Assembly (NCBI GenBank): GCA_963665215.2
Contig: CAXXWW010000008.1
Location: forward strand, 868,001-932,000
Reading direction: 5' to 3'
From: G963665215 sp963665215
GTDB taxonomy: Bacteria; Chloroflexota; Dehalococcoidia; Lucifugimonadales; CAUZJF01
DNA length: 64,000 nucleotides
The translations under genes were made by a program, and so were the position numbers. The notes below the pieces were generated by a model that saw only the letters and a program-made list of their open reading frames with translations, ran no database searches and was not told where the DNA came from. Below are positions 1-11,466 of the stretch, piece after piece. Position 1 is the first letter of the stretch, and every line of letters begins with the position of its first letter.

Positions 1-1
1 G

Positions 2-358
2 CCCTGGCTCGACTCGCTGGCCTACCGTCTGGACAGCTCCGAAGGGAGCATGGTGTTTACCGGTGATACGGAGCCGTGCCGGTCGGTCGTCGAGCTGGCC
101 ACGGACGCCGATGTCATGCTGTGCATGTGCTGGGACGACCAGGAGACGATGGAGGAGAATGGCGAGGCGCCGCGTCAATGCGGCACGACCGGCGCGGCCC
201 GCATGGCGCAGGAGGCCGGGGTCAAGAAGCTGGTGCTGGTGCATATCGGCCCTCATCTCGCGGGGCACGGCCCTATGGAGAAAGGGATCGGCGATATCAA
301 GTCCATCTACGACGGCGAGGTGGTGTTCTCGGACGAGCTCATGACCCTGGACGTTTAG
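2..358 (+). CDS. Metallo-beta-lactamase-fold hydrolase, C-terminal part
   Basis: This is the 3' end of a gene whose start lies outside the window; the frame is open from base 2. The visible part has the late MBL/ribonuclease-Z-like pattern: VFTGDT, where the Asp is a usual metal ligand, then ADVMLCMC, then the C-terminal LVHIGPHL block that carries the last metal-binding His in this fold. The substrate cannot be told from this part. It ends 79 bases before the next gene, on the same strand. The fold is fairly secure; a role beyond metal-dependent hydrolase is not supported. Confidence 0.75.
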   Translation, partial: PWLDSLAYRLDSSEGSMVFTGDTEPCRSVVELATDADVMLCMCWDDQETMEENGEAPRQCGTTGAARMAQEAGVKKLVLVHIGPHLAGHGPMEKGIGDIKSIYDGEVVFSDELMTLDV

Positions 359-437
359 CTAGAAACTGTCAGTACCCCATCATCTAGTATCGTACGGCTA
401 TCGATTTGTTAGCTCCTAATCTGGCTATGAGGAACTC

Positions 438-1175
438 ATGACAGATGAATCCACATTGAAAGAGCTGATGAGAACCCAGTGGGCTGCGGTCGCCGAGGAC
501 TGGATCGTGGCCGTGGGGAGCAAAGGAGAAAACGAGCATCGGGAGGGACTGCTGGACTCGTGGATGCTCAATACCGTAGGTGAGGTATCAGGGATGACGG
601 TTATCGATCTGGGGTGCGGTGAGGGCCGGTTCTCCCGTATGCTCGCGGAGCGCGGGGCCCGGGTCACCGGGATCGATCTGTGCCGGCGATTCATCGAGCA
701 CGCAGAGGCGCATCGAGTCCGCGATGAGGTGTACCTAGAAGGGGATATGGAAGACCTCGACGGCCTGCCCGACGCGGCCTTCGATCTTGGAGTCTCTTAC
801 GTTACGCTTGTCGACGTGTTGGACCTTGAGCGTGCCATCCGAGAGGCGTTCAGAGTGCTGACGGCGGGGGGCCGCTTCATCGCCTGCAATCTACAGCCGA
901 TGGTGACGGCGAGTTTTGCGGGATGGCTAAGGGACGCCCGGGAGAAACTGCACTACAAGCTGGACGACTACTTCGACGAGGGGCCCCGGACGCTGCCTTT
1001 GTGGGATGAGGAAATAACCAACTTCCACCGCACCATGTCGACTTACGTCAACGCGTTCCTGGACGCCGGCTTCTTCCTCGAAGGCATTAGGGAGCCTAAG
1101 CCCGAATCCACCGAAGGAGGGCGTCGGGTTAGCGTCCTGAGGCGGCAAGAAGGTGCTCCTGTGCTTCTGGGATAA
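438..1175 (+). CDS. Class I SAM-dependent methyltransferase, 3' end replaced by IS1380
   Basis: The protein carries the SAM-binding motif VIDLGCGEGRF (about residues 53-63), an acidic end of strand 2 (GIDL) and a GDMEDL motif, so it is a Rossmann-fold methyltransferase of unknown substrate. GAGG at 430-433 precedes the ATG. Native sequence ends at base 1100 (codon 221, Lys). From 1101 the frame runs into the left end of the IS1380 element and picks up 24 foreign residues before a stop. The missing 31 codons lie beyond the element at 2825-2920. Because the last strands of this fold are lost, the truncated product may be unstable; that is inference. Confidence 0.85.
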   Translation: MTDESTLKELMRTQWAAVAEDWIVAVGSKGENEHREGLLDSWMLNTVGEVSGMTVIDLGCGEGRFSRMLAERGARVTGIDLCRRFIEHAEAHRVRDEVYLEGDMEDLDGLPDAAFDLGVSYVTLVDVLDLERAIREAFRVLTAGGRFIACNLQPMVTASFAGWLRDAREKLHYKLDDYFDEGPRTLPLWDEEITNFHRTMSTYVNAFLDAGFFLEGIREPKPESTEGGRRVSVLRRQEGAPVLLG

Positions 1176-2819
1176 TGGTTTTGTAGCAAAAAAACGGCCC
1201 CGGAAAAGGAGCACCCAGTAGATGCTGCCACGCAACCACCCCGACCGGATCCAAATCACCTTCGACGACCGCCGCTTGGTGGCCAATGCCGGGCTGCTCC
1301 TTCCGGCCACCCTGGCGCGGCACCTCGGCCTGCCCGAACTCGTCCGGCAGCGCCTCGACCTGGGCGATGCCCCGGGGCGGGCGAACACGAGCGACAAGAT
1401 GATGACGCTGGTGGCGTCTGCGCTGGCTGGGGGCGACTGCATTGACGACGCCGATGTGTTGCGCACCGGGGGGACGGCCTGCACCCTGGGCGGCACGGTC
1501 AAGGCGCCATCCACCCTGGGCACCTTCCTGCGCAGCTTCCGGTGGGGCCACGTCCGTCAACTCGACCGGGTGAGCCGCGAGTTGCTGGCCCGGGCTTGGC
1601 AGGCCGGGGCGGGACCCGGCGACGGGCCCCTGACCATTGACCTGGACTCCACCATCTGCGAGACCTACGGACTGGCCAAGGAGGGCGCCCGCCACCACGG
1701 CTATACCGGCAAGCGGGGCTACCACCCGCTGCTGGCCATCGCCGCCGGCACCGGAGACGTGCTGATGTCCCGGCTGCGCGAGGGCCGGGCCAACACCGCC
1801 CGCGGCGCCGCCCACTTCCTGCGGGAGACGGTGGGACGGGTGCGCTACGCCGGGGCCAACGGACGACTCACGCTACGGGCCGACAGCGGGTTCTACACTC
1901 ATGGCGTGGTATCCGTCTGCCGCAAGATGGATGTCCGCTTCTCCATCACCATCCGCCAGCACAAAAGCCTGCACAATCTCATCGAGGCGATACCCGAAGA
2001 TGCCTGGACGCCGATTCCTTACTGGATGGACGGCGCCGCCGATGTGGCCGAGACCACCTGCACCCCCTTCCAGGCCGAGGCGGACGCCGCGCCGGTACGG
2101 CTCATCGTCCGGCGGGTGAAGCCGACGCCCGGTTCCCAACTGGCCCTCTTCGCCAAATACAGCTATCATGGCTTCATCACCGACCGGGACGGGGAGTTGC
2201 TCGAACTGGAGGCTGACCATCGCCGCCACGCCGAGATCGAGAATGCCATACGCGACCTCAAGTACGGCGTCGGGCTGAACCATCTCCCCTCGGGCCGCTT
2301 CGCCGCCAACGGCGCCTGGCTGGCCGTCCAGACGATGGCCCACAACCTGGCCCGCTGGACGGCGCGGATCGGTCTGGGAGAGCGGATAGCCACCACCAAG
2401 ACCCTCCGGCGGCGGTTCTTCTCCCTGGCCGGACGGCTCACCCGCTCGGCACGCCGGTTGACCCTGCATCTTCCGGATCGCTGGCCTTGGGCTGAGAAGT
2501 TCAGCCGCGCCTTGGCCCGGCTGCGAGCCATTCCACTCCCGGCCTGACGGCACCGTCGGCGACCGACCCACCCACCGGACAACCGAAGATCCCCGCAGAC
2601 TCGTGCCAGCCCGGTCCGAGAGAGTTCCCTGCTGCGTATTCTCTCGCCATCCCGCGCATCGCAGCTCCCGCAGACGGCCATAGGGGCCCCTGTGCGGCGA
2701 TGAAGACCGTCCGCCGACCTCCCTACCCCAAATGGAACCCAGGCTATTTCCCCTGTAGCTCCCTCACCCCCCTTCCGCTTTCCTCACGCCGTCCATCGGT
2801 GTCCTTCGGTGGATTCGGG
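1101..2819 (+). mobile_element. IS1380-family insertion sequence, copy 1 (1719 bp)
   Basis: The ends are perfect 18-bp inverted repeats starting CCCGAATCCACCGAAGGA (left 1101-1118, right 2802-2819 as reverse complement). A 5-bp direct repeat, CTAAG, flanks the element at 1096-1100 and 2820-2824. One transposase gene fills most of it, with about 270 bases between its stop and the right end in which I see no gene. An element of the same length lies at 47179-48897. Along the whole length I found only one difference between them: GG at 1497-1498 is TC at 47575-47576. Confidence 0.95.
1222..2547 (+). CDS. IS1380-family transposase (copy 1)
   Basis: The 441-residue DDE transposase has the IS1380 pattern: TIDLDST with Asp142, then YTGKRGYHPLLA and LREGRANTARGA, LRADSGF with Asp221, and the block EIENAIRDLKYGVGLNHLPSG supplying the acidic third position near Glu340. 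It would cut and paste the surrounding element through its terminal repeats. AAGGAG lies 9-14 bases before the ATG. No frameshift or stop is present, so it looks functional. It differs from the copy at 47300-48625 by Val93 versus Leu93 only. Confidence 0.95.
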   Translation: MLPRNHPDRIQITFDDRRLVANAGLLLPATLARHLGLPELVRQRLDLGDAPGRANTSDKMMTLVASALAGGDCIDDADVLRTGGTACTLGGTVKAPSTLGTFLRSFRWGHVRQLDRVSRELLARAWQAGAGPGDGPLTIDLDSTICETYGLAKEGARHHGYTGKRGYHPLLAIAAGTGDVLMSRLREGRANTARGAAHFLRETVGRVRYAGANGRLTLRADSGFYTHGVVSVCRKMDVRFSITIRQHKSLHNLIEAIPEDAWTPIPYWMDGAADVAETTCTPFQAEADAAPVRLIVRRVKPTPGSQLALFAKYSYHGFITDRDGELLELEADHRRHAEIENAIRDLKYGVGLNHLPSGRFAANGAWLAVQTMAHNLARWTARIGLGERIATTKTLRRRFFSLAGRLTRSARRLTLHLPDRWPWAEKFSRALARLRAIPLPA

Positions 2820-2824
2820 CTAAG

Positions 2825-2920
2825 CCGACAGAGGAGCAGGCCGCTTCTTTTCCAAAGGTTGCCGATAATCTCAGGGTCCCAGAGTTCATCATCTACCTGC
2901 TGCGCAAGCCTGGCGGCTAA
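2825..2920 (+). pseudogene. Displaced 3' end of the methyltransferase gene
   Basis: These 31 codons plus TAA follow the right-hand target duplication. Joined to base 1100 by removing the IS and one CTAAG, they continue the methyltransferase frame exactly: ...REPKPTEEQAASF... ending ...FIIYLLRKPGG. A closing strand with a late KP is common in this fold. The restored protein would be 252 residues. There is no start codon or ribosome-binding site of its own, so it is a gene remnant. Confidence 0.85.
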
Positions 2921-3000
2921 AGCCCCACCGGTCATTGATGCCTGGGTCACGTATCGGGCTGCCGCGGTCATCGGATATGCTATTAGTCCGTTGGCGTCCT

Positions 3001-3029
3001 TTGTCGTTCTGTAGCTACCATGCTAGAAT
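3001..3029 (+). promoter_or_regulatory. Predicted sigma70-type promoter of mfd
   Basis: A -35 box TTGTCG (3001-3006), 17-base spacer and -10 box TAGAAT (3024-3029) with an upstream TG (extended -10). A start near 3036 would place a small inverted repeat, AGACCG...CGGTCT (3043-3061), at the front of the mfd leader, about 30 bases before the ATG. Confidence 0.55.
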
Positions 3030-3091
3030 GGAGAGCGAGGCTAGACCGGCCATAGCGGTCTGGCCCTTTCGGCGTTTAGGCGGGGAGCGTT

Positions 3092-6664
<3,573 letters not shown>

Positions 6665-6789
6665 GGTGCGGGCCACCGGGGACAGGGTCTGGGGTGCAGG
6701 GGATCTGGGTCCGATGGGGGCGTGTCCACCCGAGGCTGATGGGCTCCGTTGTTAGCCAGCGCTGAATCACATCTGGAGATGCGCTCGAA

Positions 6790-8133
6790 ATGCGTGAGCG
6801 TCTAATGGCGTTGGAGGAGGCGAACAGTCCCATCCGGGTGGCCATTATCGGATGTGGCCGCTTCGGGTCGATGATGGCGGCCCAGATACTGCGCGCGCCC
6901 GGCATGCACCTGGCCGTCGCCTGCGACCTCGACCCACAGCGCGCGATCGACTCGCTCCAGCGGGCGGGCTACGACATCGACGGGATGACAGCAGGCGGTC
7001 GTCTCTCCGAAGCCAACGACGCCATCGCTCGGCGAAAGCCGGTCGCGACGGACAACATCGAGATCGCCGTTCGCGCAGACGTGGATGTGGTCGTGGAGGC
7101 CACCGGCAACCCGGACGCGGGTGCGCGACACGCCTTTGAGGCGATAATGGCCGGAAAGCACGTCGTCATGGTGAACGTTGAGGCCGACGTGCTGGTGGGG
7201 CCCATTCTCAAGCGGATGGCGGACAGCGCCGGTGTTGTGTACAGCCTGGCATATGGCGACCAGCCGGCGGTCATCGAGGAGCTGTACGACTGGGCCACCA
7301 GCCTGGGATTCGAGGTCGTGGCCGCTGGCAAGGGGACCAAGTTCCTGCCCGAGTACCGGAAGGGGACCCCGGACGACGCCCTGATGCGCTACGGCTACTC
7401 CCCACAGGAGGCCGCCGCCGGCGACCTGAACCCTCAGATGTATAACTCTTTCCTGGACGGCACCAAGTCGGCGGTGGAGATGTGCGCGGTGGCCAACATG
7501 ACGGGCCTCGTGCCCGACGTGCCGGCAATGCACTTCCCACCCGTCAGCATCGAGGAGCTGCCCGCAACGCTGATACCTGCCGAGGACGGCGGAATCCTCT
7601 CGCGAAAAGGGGTCGTGGAGGTGGTGAGCTCCCTCCGCCGGGACGGGACCGAGGTCCCCCACTCCCTTCGATGGGGCGTTTTCGTGGTGATTACCAGCGA
7701 CAGCCCGTACCTGCGTGGGTGCCTGGAGGAGTACGGCGTCGCCATGGACCCCTTCGGCACGTACGCTGTGATGTACCGGCCCTACCATCTGGTGGGGATG
7801 GAGGCGCCGGTTTCCATCGCCAGGGCCTTTCTCTACGGCGAGGCCACGGGCGCCCCTAACGGGCAGGTGGGGGAGGTGGTGGCGGTCGCCAAGCGCCCAA
7901 TAAAGCCATCAGAAGTGCTGGACGGCGAGGGCGGATACACCGCATACGGAGTGCTCGCGGAGGCATCCCAGGCGGCGGCGGACCGCCTGCTGCCAATCGG
8001 GCTGTGCCATGGCGCGAAGATTGTGCGTGCCATTGAGGAGGGGAAGATGCTCGGCCATCTGGACGTCGATATGCCGAAGGGCGGGTTCGCTCGCCACCTG
8101 CGTGAGCTACAAGACCAGGCCTCGACGGAGTGA
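6790..8133 (+). CDS. Homoserine-dehydrogenase-like NAD(P) oxidoreductase with C-terminal SAF domain
   Basis: The N-terminus holds a Rossmann dinucleotide site, IIGCGRFGSMMA (GxGxxG at about 21-26), followed by VVEATGNPDAGARHA, as in homoserine-dehydrogenase-type NAD domains. A central part (KGTKFLPEYRKGTPDDALMRYG) and a C-terminal SAF-like region match the group often labelled predicted homoserine dehydrogenase with SAF domain (COG4091 type). It lacks the usual homoserine-dehydrogenase catalytic domain, so I do not assign that reaction. GGAG at 6775-6778 precedes this ATG; another in-frame ATG is at 6805. It stands alone between mfd and a convergent HAD gene. Confidence 0.8.
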   Translation: MRERLMALEEANSPIRVAIIGCGRFGSMMAAQILRAPGMHLAVACDLDPQRAIDSLQRAGYDIDGMTAGGRLSEANDAIARRKPVATDNIEIAVRADVDVVVEATGNPDAGARHAFEAIMAGKHVVMVNVEADVLVGPILKRMADSAGVVYSLAYGDQPAVIEELYDWATSLGFEVVAAGKGTKFLPEYRKGTPDDALMRYGYSPQEAAAGDLNPQMYNSFLDGTKSAVEMCAVANMTGLVPDVPAMHFPPVSIEELPATLIPAEDGGILSRKGVVEVVSSLRRDGTEVPHSLRWGVFVVITSDSPYLRGCLEEYGVAMDPFGTYAVMYRPYHLVGMEAPVSIARAFLYGEATGAPNGQVGEVVAVAKRPIKPSEVLDGEGGYTAYGVLAEASQAAADRLLPIGLCHGAKIVRAIEEGKMLGHLDVDMPKGGFARHLRELQDQASTE

Positions 8134-8163
8134 CCGCACCCTCTACCCCTTACCCTTTGCCCT

Positions 8164-8877
8164 CTACCCCGTACCCCAGTCCTCAAGCAGCGCCGGCAGC
8201 TCCAGGAGGCCCTCGATGCGGGGGCACCGGTCGAACCGTTTGTGGTTGCCGTCTCGGTCCAGCAGCACCGGGCTGATGCCTGCGCCTTGAGCGCCTTCAA
8301 CGTCCGATGACGGCTGGTCTCCCACGTGAATCGTCTCTCCCGGCTGTGCGCATGCCTTGGCCAGCGCCGCCCTGAAGATGGTGGGGTCTGGTTTCTCCGC
8401 GCCCACCTCGCCCGACGTGACCGTGAAGTCGAGGTAGGACGCCAGCCCAAGGCTCTCCGCAAGCTCGGCGCCGTCGCGGTCGATATTCGAGATCAGGCCC
8501 AGCGTCAGCCCCCTTGGCTTGAGCTGCCGAAGTGCGGGGAGCACGTCGTCGAACGCCACCAGCGCGTACGGGATCTTGCGCAGGCTACGCCAGATATCGA
8601 GCGCCTGAGCCTTGCTGACCTCGATCCCATTGCCCCGCAGCACAAGTAGCTCGTACTCGGCGAAGAACGCCTCGCGCTCCTCGGCGTCTCGGAGCCGTAA
8701 GGGGCGCAGGGCGGTCTGCTCGCTCATGTAGGCATCGGCGGCGGCGTATCCCCTCAAGATGCCCTCGGGGGTGACCTGGATCCCAAAGTCTGCGCACGCC
8801 CGTGACTGCACCTCGTAGCGCGAGGGCTGGAAGCCGGCGAGGGTACCGTACACGTCGAAAAAGACGGCTTTGATCAT
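8164..8877 (-). CDS. HAD-superfamily hydrolase
   Basis: The 237-residue protein starts MIKAVFFDVYGTL, with motif I Asp8 as nucleophile; motif II appears as LISNID, motif III Lys in GAEKPDP, and motif IV as HVGDQPSSDVEGA. The frame is open further upstream, but the HAD fold begins at this ATG. Motif I reads DVYGT, with Tyr where phosphatases usually have a second Asp. That form is known from L-2-haloacid dehalogenases, so phosphatase activity should not be assumed. It converges on the SAF gene across 30 bases rich in TACCCC. Confidence 0.85.
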   Translation of the reverse strand: MIKAVFFDVYGTLAGFQPSRYEVQSRACADFGIQVTPEGILRGYAAADAYMSEQTALRPLRLRDAEEREAFFAEYELLVLRGNGIEVSKAQALDIWRSLRKIPYALVAFDDVLPALRQLKPRGLTLGLISNIDRDGAELAESLGLASYLDFTVTSGEVGAEKPDPTIFRAALAKACAQPGETIHVGDQPSSDVEGAQGAGISPVLLDRDGNHKRFDRCPRIEGLLELPALLEDWGTG

Positions 8878-9026
8878 GCACCGCCTATGATAGCATTGAC
8901 AGGGATATTCGGCCGATTCCGGGAGAGCGCTCCTGGAGAAAGGGTGCACCGGTCGTCTTTGCGAGCAACCCTGAGGCTATTGCTCTGTTGGAGCGTATCT
9001 GACTCCCCCGTCACGGAGCGATTCGG

Positions 9027-10037
9027 ATGCAAGCGGGAAAGCTCCCCCTCGAATACCTGTCCCGGCTTCTCGGCAAGATCGACATACGCGATCCGCGGGT
9101 CGTCCTCGGCCCCATGCCGGGCGAGGACGCCGCTCTCATCGACTTCGGCGACAAGTACCTGGTCGCCAAGACCGACCCCATTACCTTTGCCACAGACCAC
9201 ATCGGCTGGTACCTGTTACAGGTCAACGCCAACGACCTGGCGGTTATGGGAGCCACGCCCAGATGGCTCATGGTGACGCTGCTGCTTCCCGAGGGAACGG
9301 CGCCGCGCGTCGTGGAGGACATATTCGACCAATTGCTGGAGGCGTGCCAGTCAATGGACGTTGCCCTGGTTGGCGGCCACACCGAGGTCACATATGATCT
9401 GCCCCGTCCCATAGCTGTGGGCGCCATGCTCGGTGAGGTGGCCAAGGACAGGGTGGTGCTGACCTCCGGCGCCAGGCCGGGCGACAGCATCGTCCTTACC
9501 AAAGGTATCGCCATCGAGGGTACCTCCCTTCTGGCGCGGGAGGCGCCGGACGCGCTTCGGGCGGCCAGTGTGAGCCAGGAATCGATTGAGCGGGCCAGGC
9601 AGCTACTATTCTCCCCCGGTATCAGCATCGCGCGGGAGGCGTCCGTCGCCTGCGACACGGCCGAAGTTCACGCCATGCACGACCCCACCGAAGGGGGACT
9701 CGCCACTGGCCTGCTGGAGATGGCCCAGGCTGCGGACGTCGGCCTCGATGTCGATGGAGAACAGGTGCGCGTACTGCCGGAGTGTGAAGAGTTCTGCCGC
9801 GCGCTCGGGCTCGACCCCTTGGGACTGATCGCCTCGGGATCGTTGCTGGCGGCTGTCGCGCCGGCGGACGTATCCGGGCTAATTGACGCACTGGCGCTGG
9901 AGGGCATCGCAGCTTATGAGATAGGGCGCGTCACGGCACCGGAAAAGGGACTCAAACTCCGGACTCCCCAGGGCAGGCGAAAGCTGCCGAGATTCGAGAG
10001 GGACGAGCTGGCGCGGTTTTTTGGGCGGAGTAGATAG
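9027..10037 (+). CDS. AIR synthase-related protein (HypE/PurM-like fold)
   Basis: The protein shows the PurM/HypE/SelD-type ATP-binding fold: GEDAALID, then NANDLAVMGATPRWL, GGHTEV, RPGDSIVLTKGIAIEGTSLLA and MHDPTEGGLATGLLEMA. In the family, HypE dehydrates the carbamoyl group used to build the NiFe-hydrogenase cyanide ligand. No other hyp gene or hydrogenase gene is visible, and I do not see the C-terminal Cys that HypE needs; the chain ends ARFFGRSR. It is therefore better described as a HypE-like ATP-dependent enzyme of unknown substrate. It is divergent from the HAD gene. Confidence 0.8.
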   Translation: MQAGKLPLEYLSRLLGKIDIRDPRVVLGPMPGEDAALIDFGDKYLVAKTDPITFATDHIGWYLLQVNANDLAVMGATPRWLMVTLLLPEGTAPRVVEDIFDQLLEACQSMDVALVGGHTEVTYDLPRPIAVGAMLGEVAKDRVVLTSGARPGDSIVLTKGIAIEGTSLLAREAPDALRAASVSQESIERARQLLFSPGISIAREASVACDTAEVHAMHDPTEGGLATGLLEMAQAADVGLDVDGEQVRVLPECEEFCRALGLDPLGLIASGSLLAAVAPADVSGLIDALALEGIAAYEIGRVTAPEKGLKLRTPQGRRKLPRFERDELARFFGRSR

Positions 10038-10105
10038 GGCAGCTCGGGATTCCCGCCATCGACAACTGGATAGCCTCATCGTGACGGTCAGAAAGGTGAT
10101 CAGCG

Positions 10106-11254
10106 TCACGTAGCTGTGGAATTGTCGGCCTCTATAATCTTGAGCAGGTCTCTGGCTACGTATTGCCGTGGCCAATACTCTGATAAGGCCACTAGTATGC
10201 CGGCATCCACTAGCCTCTCCAATATGCCTCGCGCACCCGCACTCGTTACGCCCAACAGATGTGAAGCCCACGGGGTCGTCATGTAAGGCGATGAAAATAG
10301 GAAGTCCAACAAGCGTAATGCATTGCTTGATTCGCGTTTCTCCTGCAACATGGACCTGTAGTTGGCCTGCAACTCTCGCACCTGCCGAGTACGAACTAGC
10401 GCATCGCCGGCTTGCTCGGCGACGCCCCTCAGAAAGTAGTGTAGCCACACATCCCAATTGCCGGTAGCGCTGACCTGCAAAAGTTGATCGTAGTACTCTT
10501 GACGATTCCGTTCGAAATAGGCGCTCAGGTAAAGTAGAGGACTTGTCAAGATGCGCCTAGAACAAAGGAACAGAATTATGAGGAGCCGACCCATTCGCCC
10601 GTTACCATCCAGATACGGATGAATTGCCTCAAACTGATAATGGAGTAGTGCGCATTGCACCAGAGGAGGGACCTGCACGTTTTCGTTGGCATATTTTTCC
10701 CAGCCCAGCATCAATTCACGAACGAGATTAGCAGGAGGGGGAATGAAACGAGCATTCCCTATTGGCGTCCCCTGTGAGCCAAGCCATACTTGCTCGGCCC
10801 TAATCTCCCCGGGGCGCCTCTCCTGCCCCCTCACACCTTCCAACAAAGTAGAATGAACGCTGTTGATCAGTCGGAAACTTATCGGCAACTTGTCAAGGAG
10901 AGCCAGACCCTCCTCAAGGGCCCTGACGTAGTTATAGACTTCTAGTACATCTCCCGTGGCTCGTCGTGATGCTTCGTAAAGGTACAAGTCCGACAAAGAG
11001 GCCTGGGTGCCTTCGATGCGAGACGATAGAACCGCTTCGCGTCGCATGAATGGTCCAGTGAGCAGGTGGGGGTTGGGGATGGTCTCCCCAACTGCAGCAA
11101 GAGTTGCAACCGCCCGCGTGGCTTCGTCAAGGTGGTAGACTAGGGAGGAATCCAGGCTAAGATGCCGGGGCAGAGGGTCCGGAACGAACGCCATATGGCC
11201 ATCTTCGATCGGCACGAGATGTCCGCAAGGGCTGTTGGCCAGTTCGCTGATCAA
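10106..11254 (-). CDS. Fic family protein (AMPylase-type)
   Basis: Fic proteins usually transfer AMP to target proteins. The catalytic motif HPYLDGNGRMGR begins at His212. An inhibitory (S/T)xxxE(G/N) motif, SSRIEG, lies upstream at 77-82, so this is the class whose own N-terminal helix blocks the active site. An N-terminal Fic_N-like part (FVPDPLPRHLSLD) and a C-terminal winged-helix part (WASHLLGVTSAGARGILERLV) complete the architecture of many stand-alone Fic proteins. The TTG start at 11254 has GGAG 8 bases upstream; a later ATG at 11194 is possible but lacks such a site. No toxin-antitoxin partner is adjacent. Confidence 0.9.
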   Translation of the reverse strand: MISELANSPCGHLVPIEDGHMAFVPDPLPRHLSLDSSLVYHLDEATRAVATLAAVGETIPNPHLLTGPFMRREAVLSSRIEGTQASLSDLYLYEASRRATGDVLEVYNYVRALEEGLALLDKLPISFRLINSVHSTLLEGVRGQERRPGEIRAEQVWLGSQGTPIGNARFIPPPANLVRELMLGWEKYANENVQVPPLVQCALLHYQFEAIHPYLDGNGRMGRLLIILFLCSRRILTSPLLYLSAYFERNRQEYYDQLLQVSATGNWDVWLHYFLRGVAEQAGDALVRTRQVRELQANYRSMLQEKRESSNALRLLDFLFSSPYMTTPWASHLLGVTSAGARGILERLVDAGILVALSEYWPRQYVARDLLKIIEADNSTAT

Positions 11255-11282
11255 CGTAGATACTCCACTTGCAAATGATAAG

Positions 11283-11318
11283 CCATTTGAAACTATCCGG
11301 CCTCATAGTATCAAATGG
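11283..11318. repeat. Near-perfect 14-bp inverted repeat upstream of fic
   Basis: CCATTTGAAACTAT and ATAGTATCAAATGG pair over 14 positions with one mismatch around an 8-base loop (CCGGCCTC). It lies 29-64 bases upstream of the Fic start, where the promoter or an operator would be. There is no T-tract after it in the fic direction, so a terminator is unlikely. Its core also occurs within the decayed IS256 transposase at 12095-12115. Confidence 0.7.
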
Positions 11319-11466
11319 ACGTGGCGGTGACAAGTAGAATATCAATTTGCCGCATCTGGTGACCACGATTGGTCATTAACCTATATCTAGTGACGATATC
11401 CTGTTTTGGCGCAAAAAAAACGGCGGCATTTTGACCCACTGACGTTGTCTTCAAGCACACGCCGAA

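Noticed and set aside
1097..2823. 3-bp target duplication (TAA/TTA) for the IS1380 copies
   Set aside because: With ends at CCCGAATCC, a 5-bp duplication (CTAAG and CTTAG) fits both copies and is usual for the family; the 3-bp reading only comes from shifting the ends by one base.
2700..3014. 104-codon plus-strand frame spanning the right end of IS1380 copy 1
   Set aside because: It crosses the IS boundary and the restored methyltransferase 3' end in another frame; no domain.
8138..8180. CRISPR-like repeat
   Set aside because: The TACCCC runs have no constant repeat length or unique spacers, and no cas gene is present.
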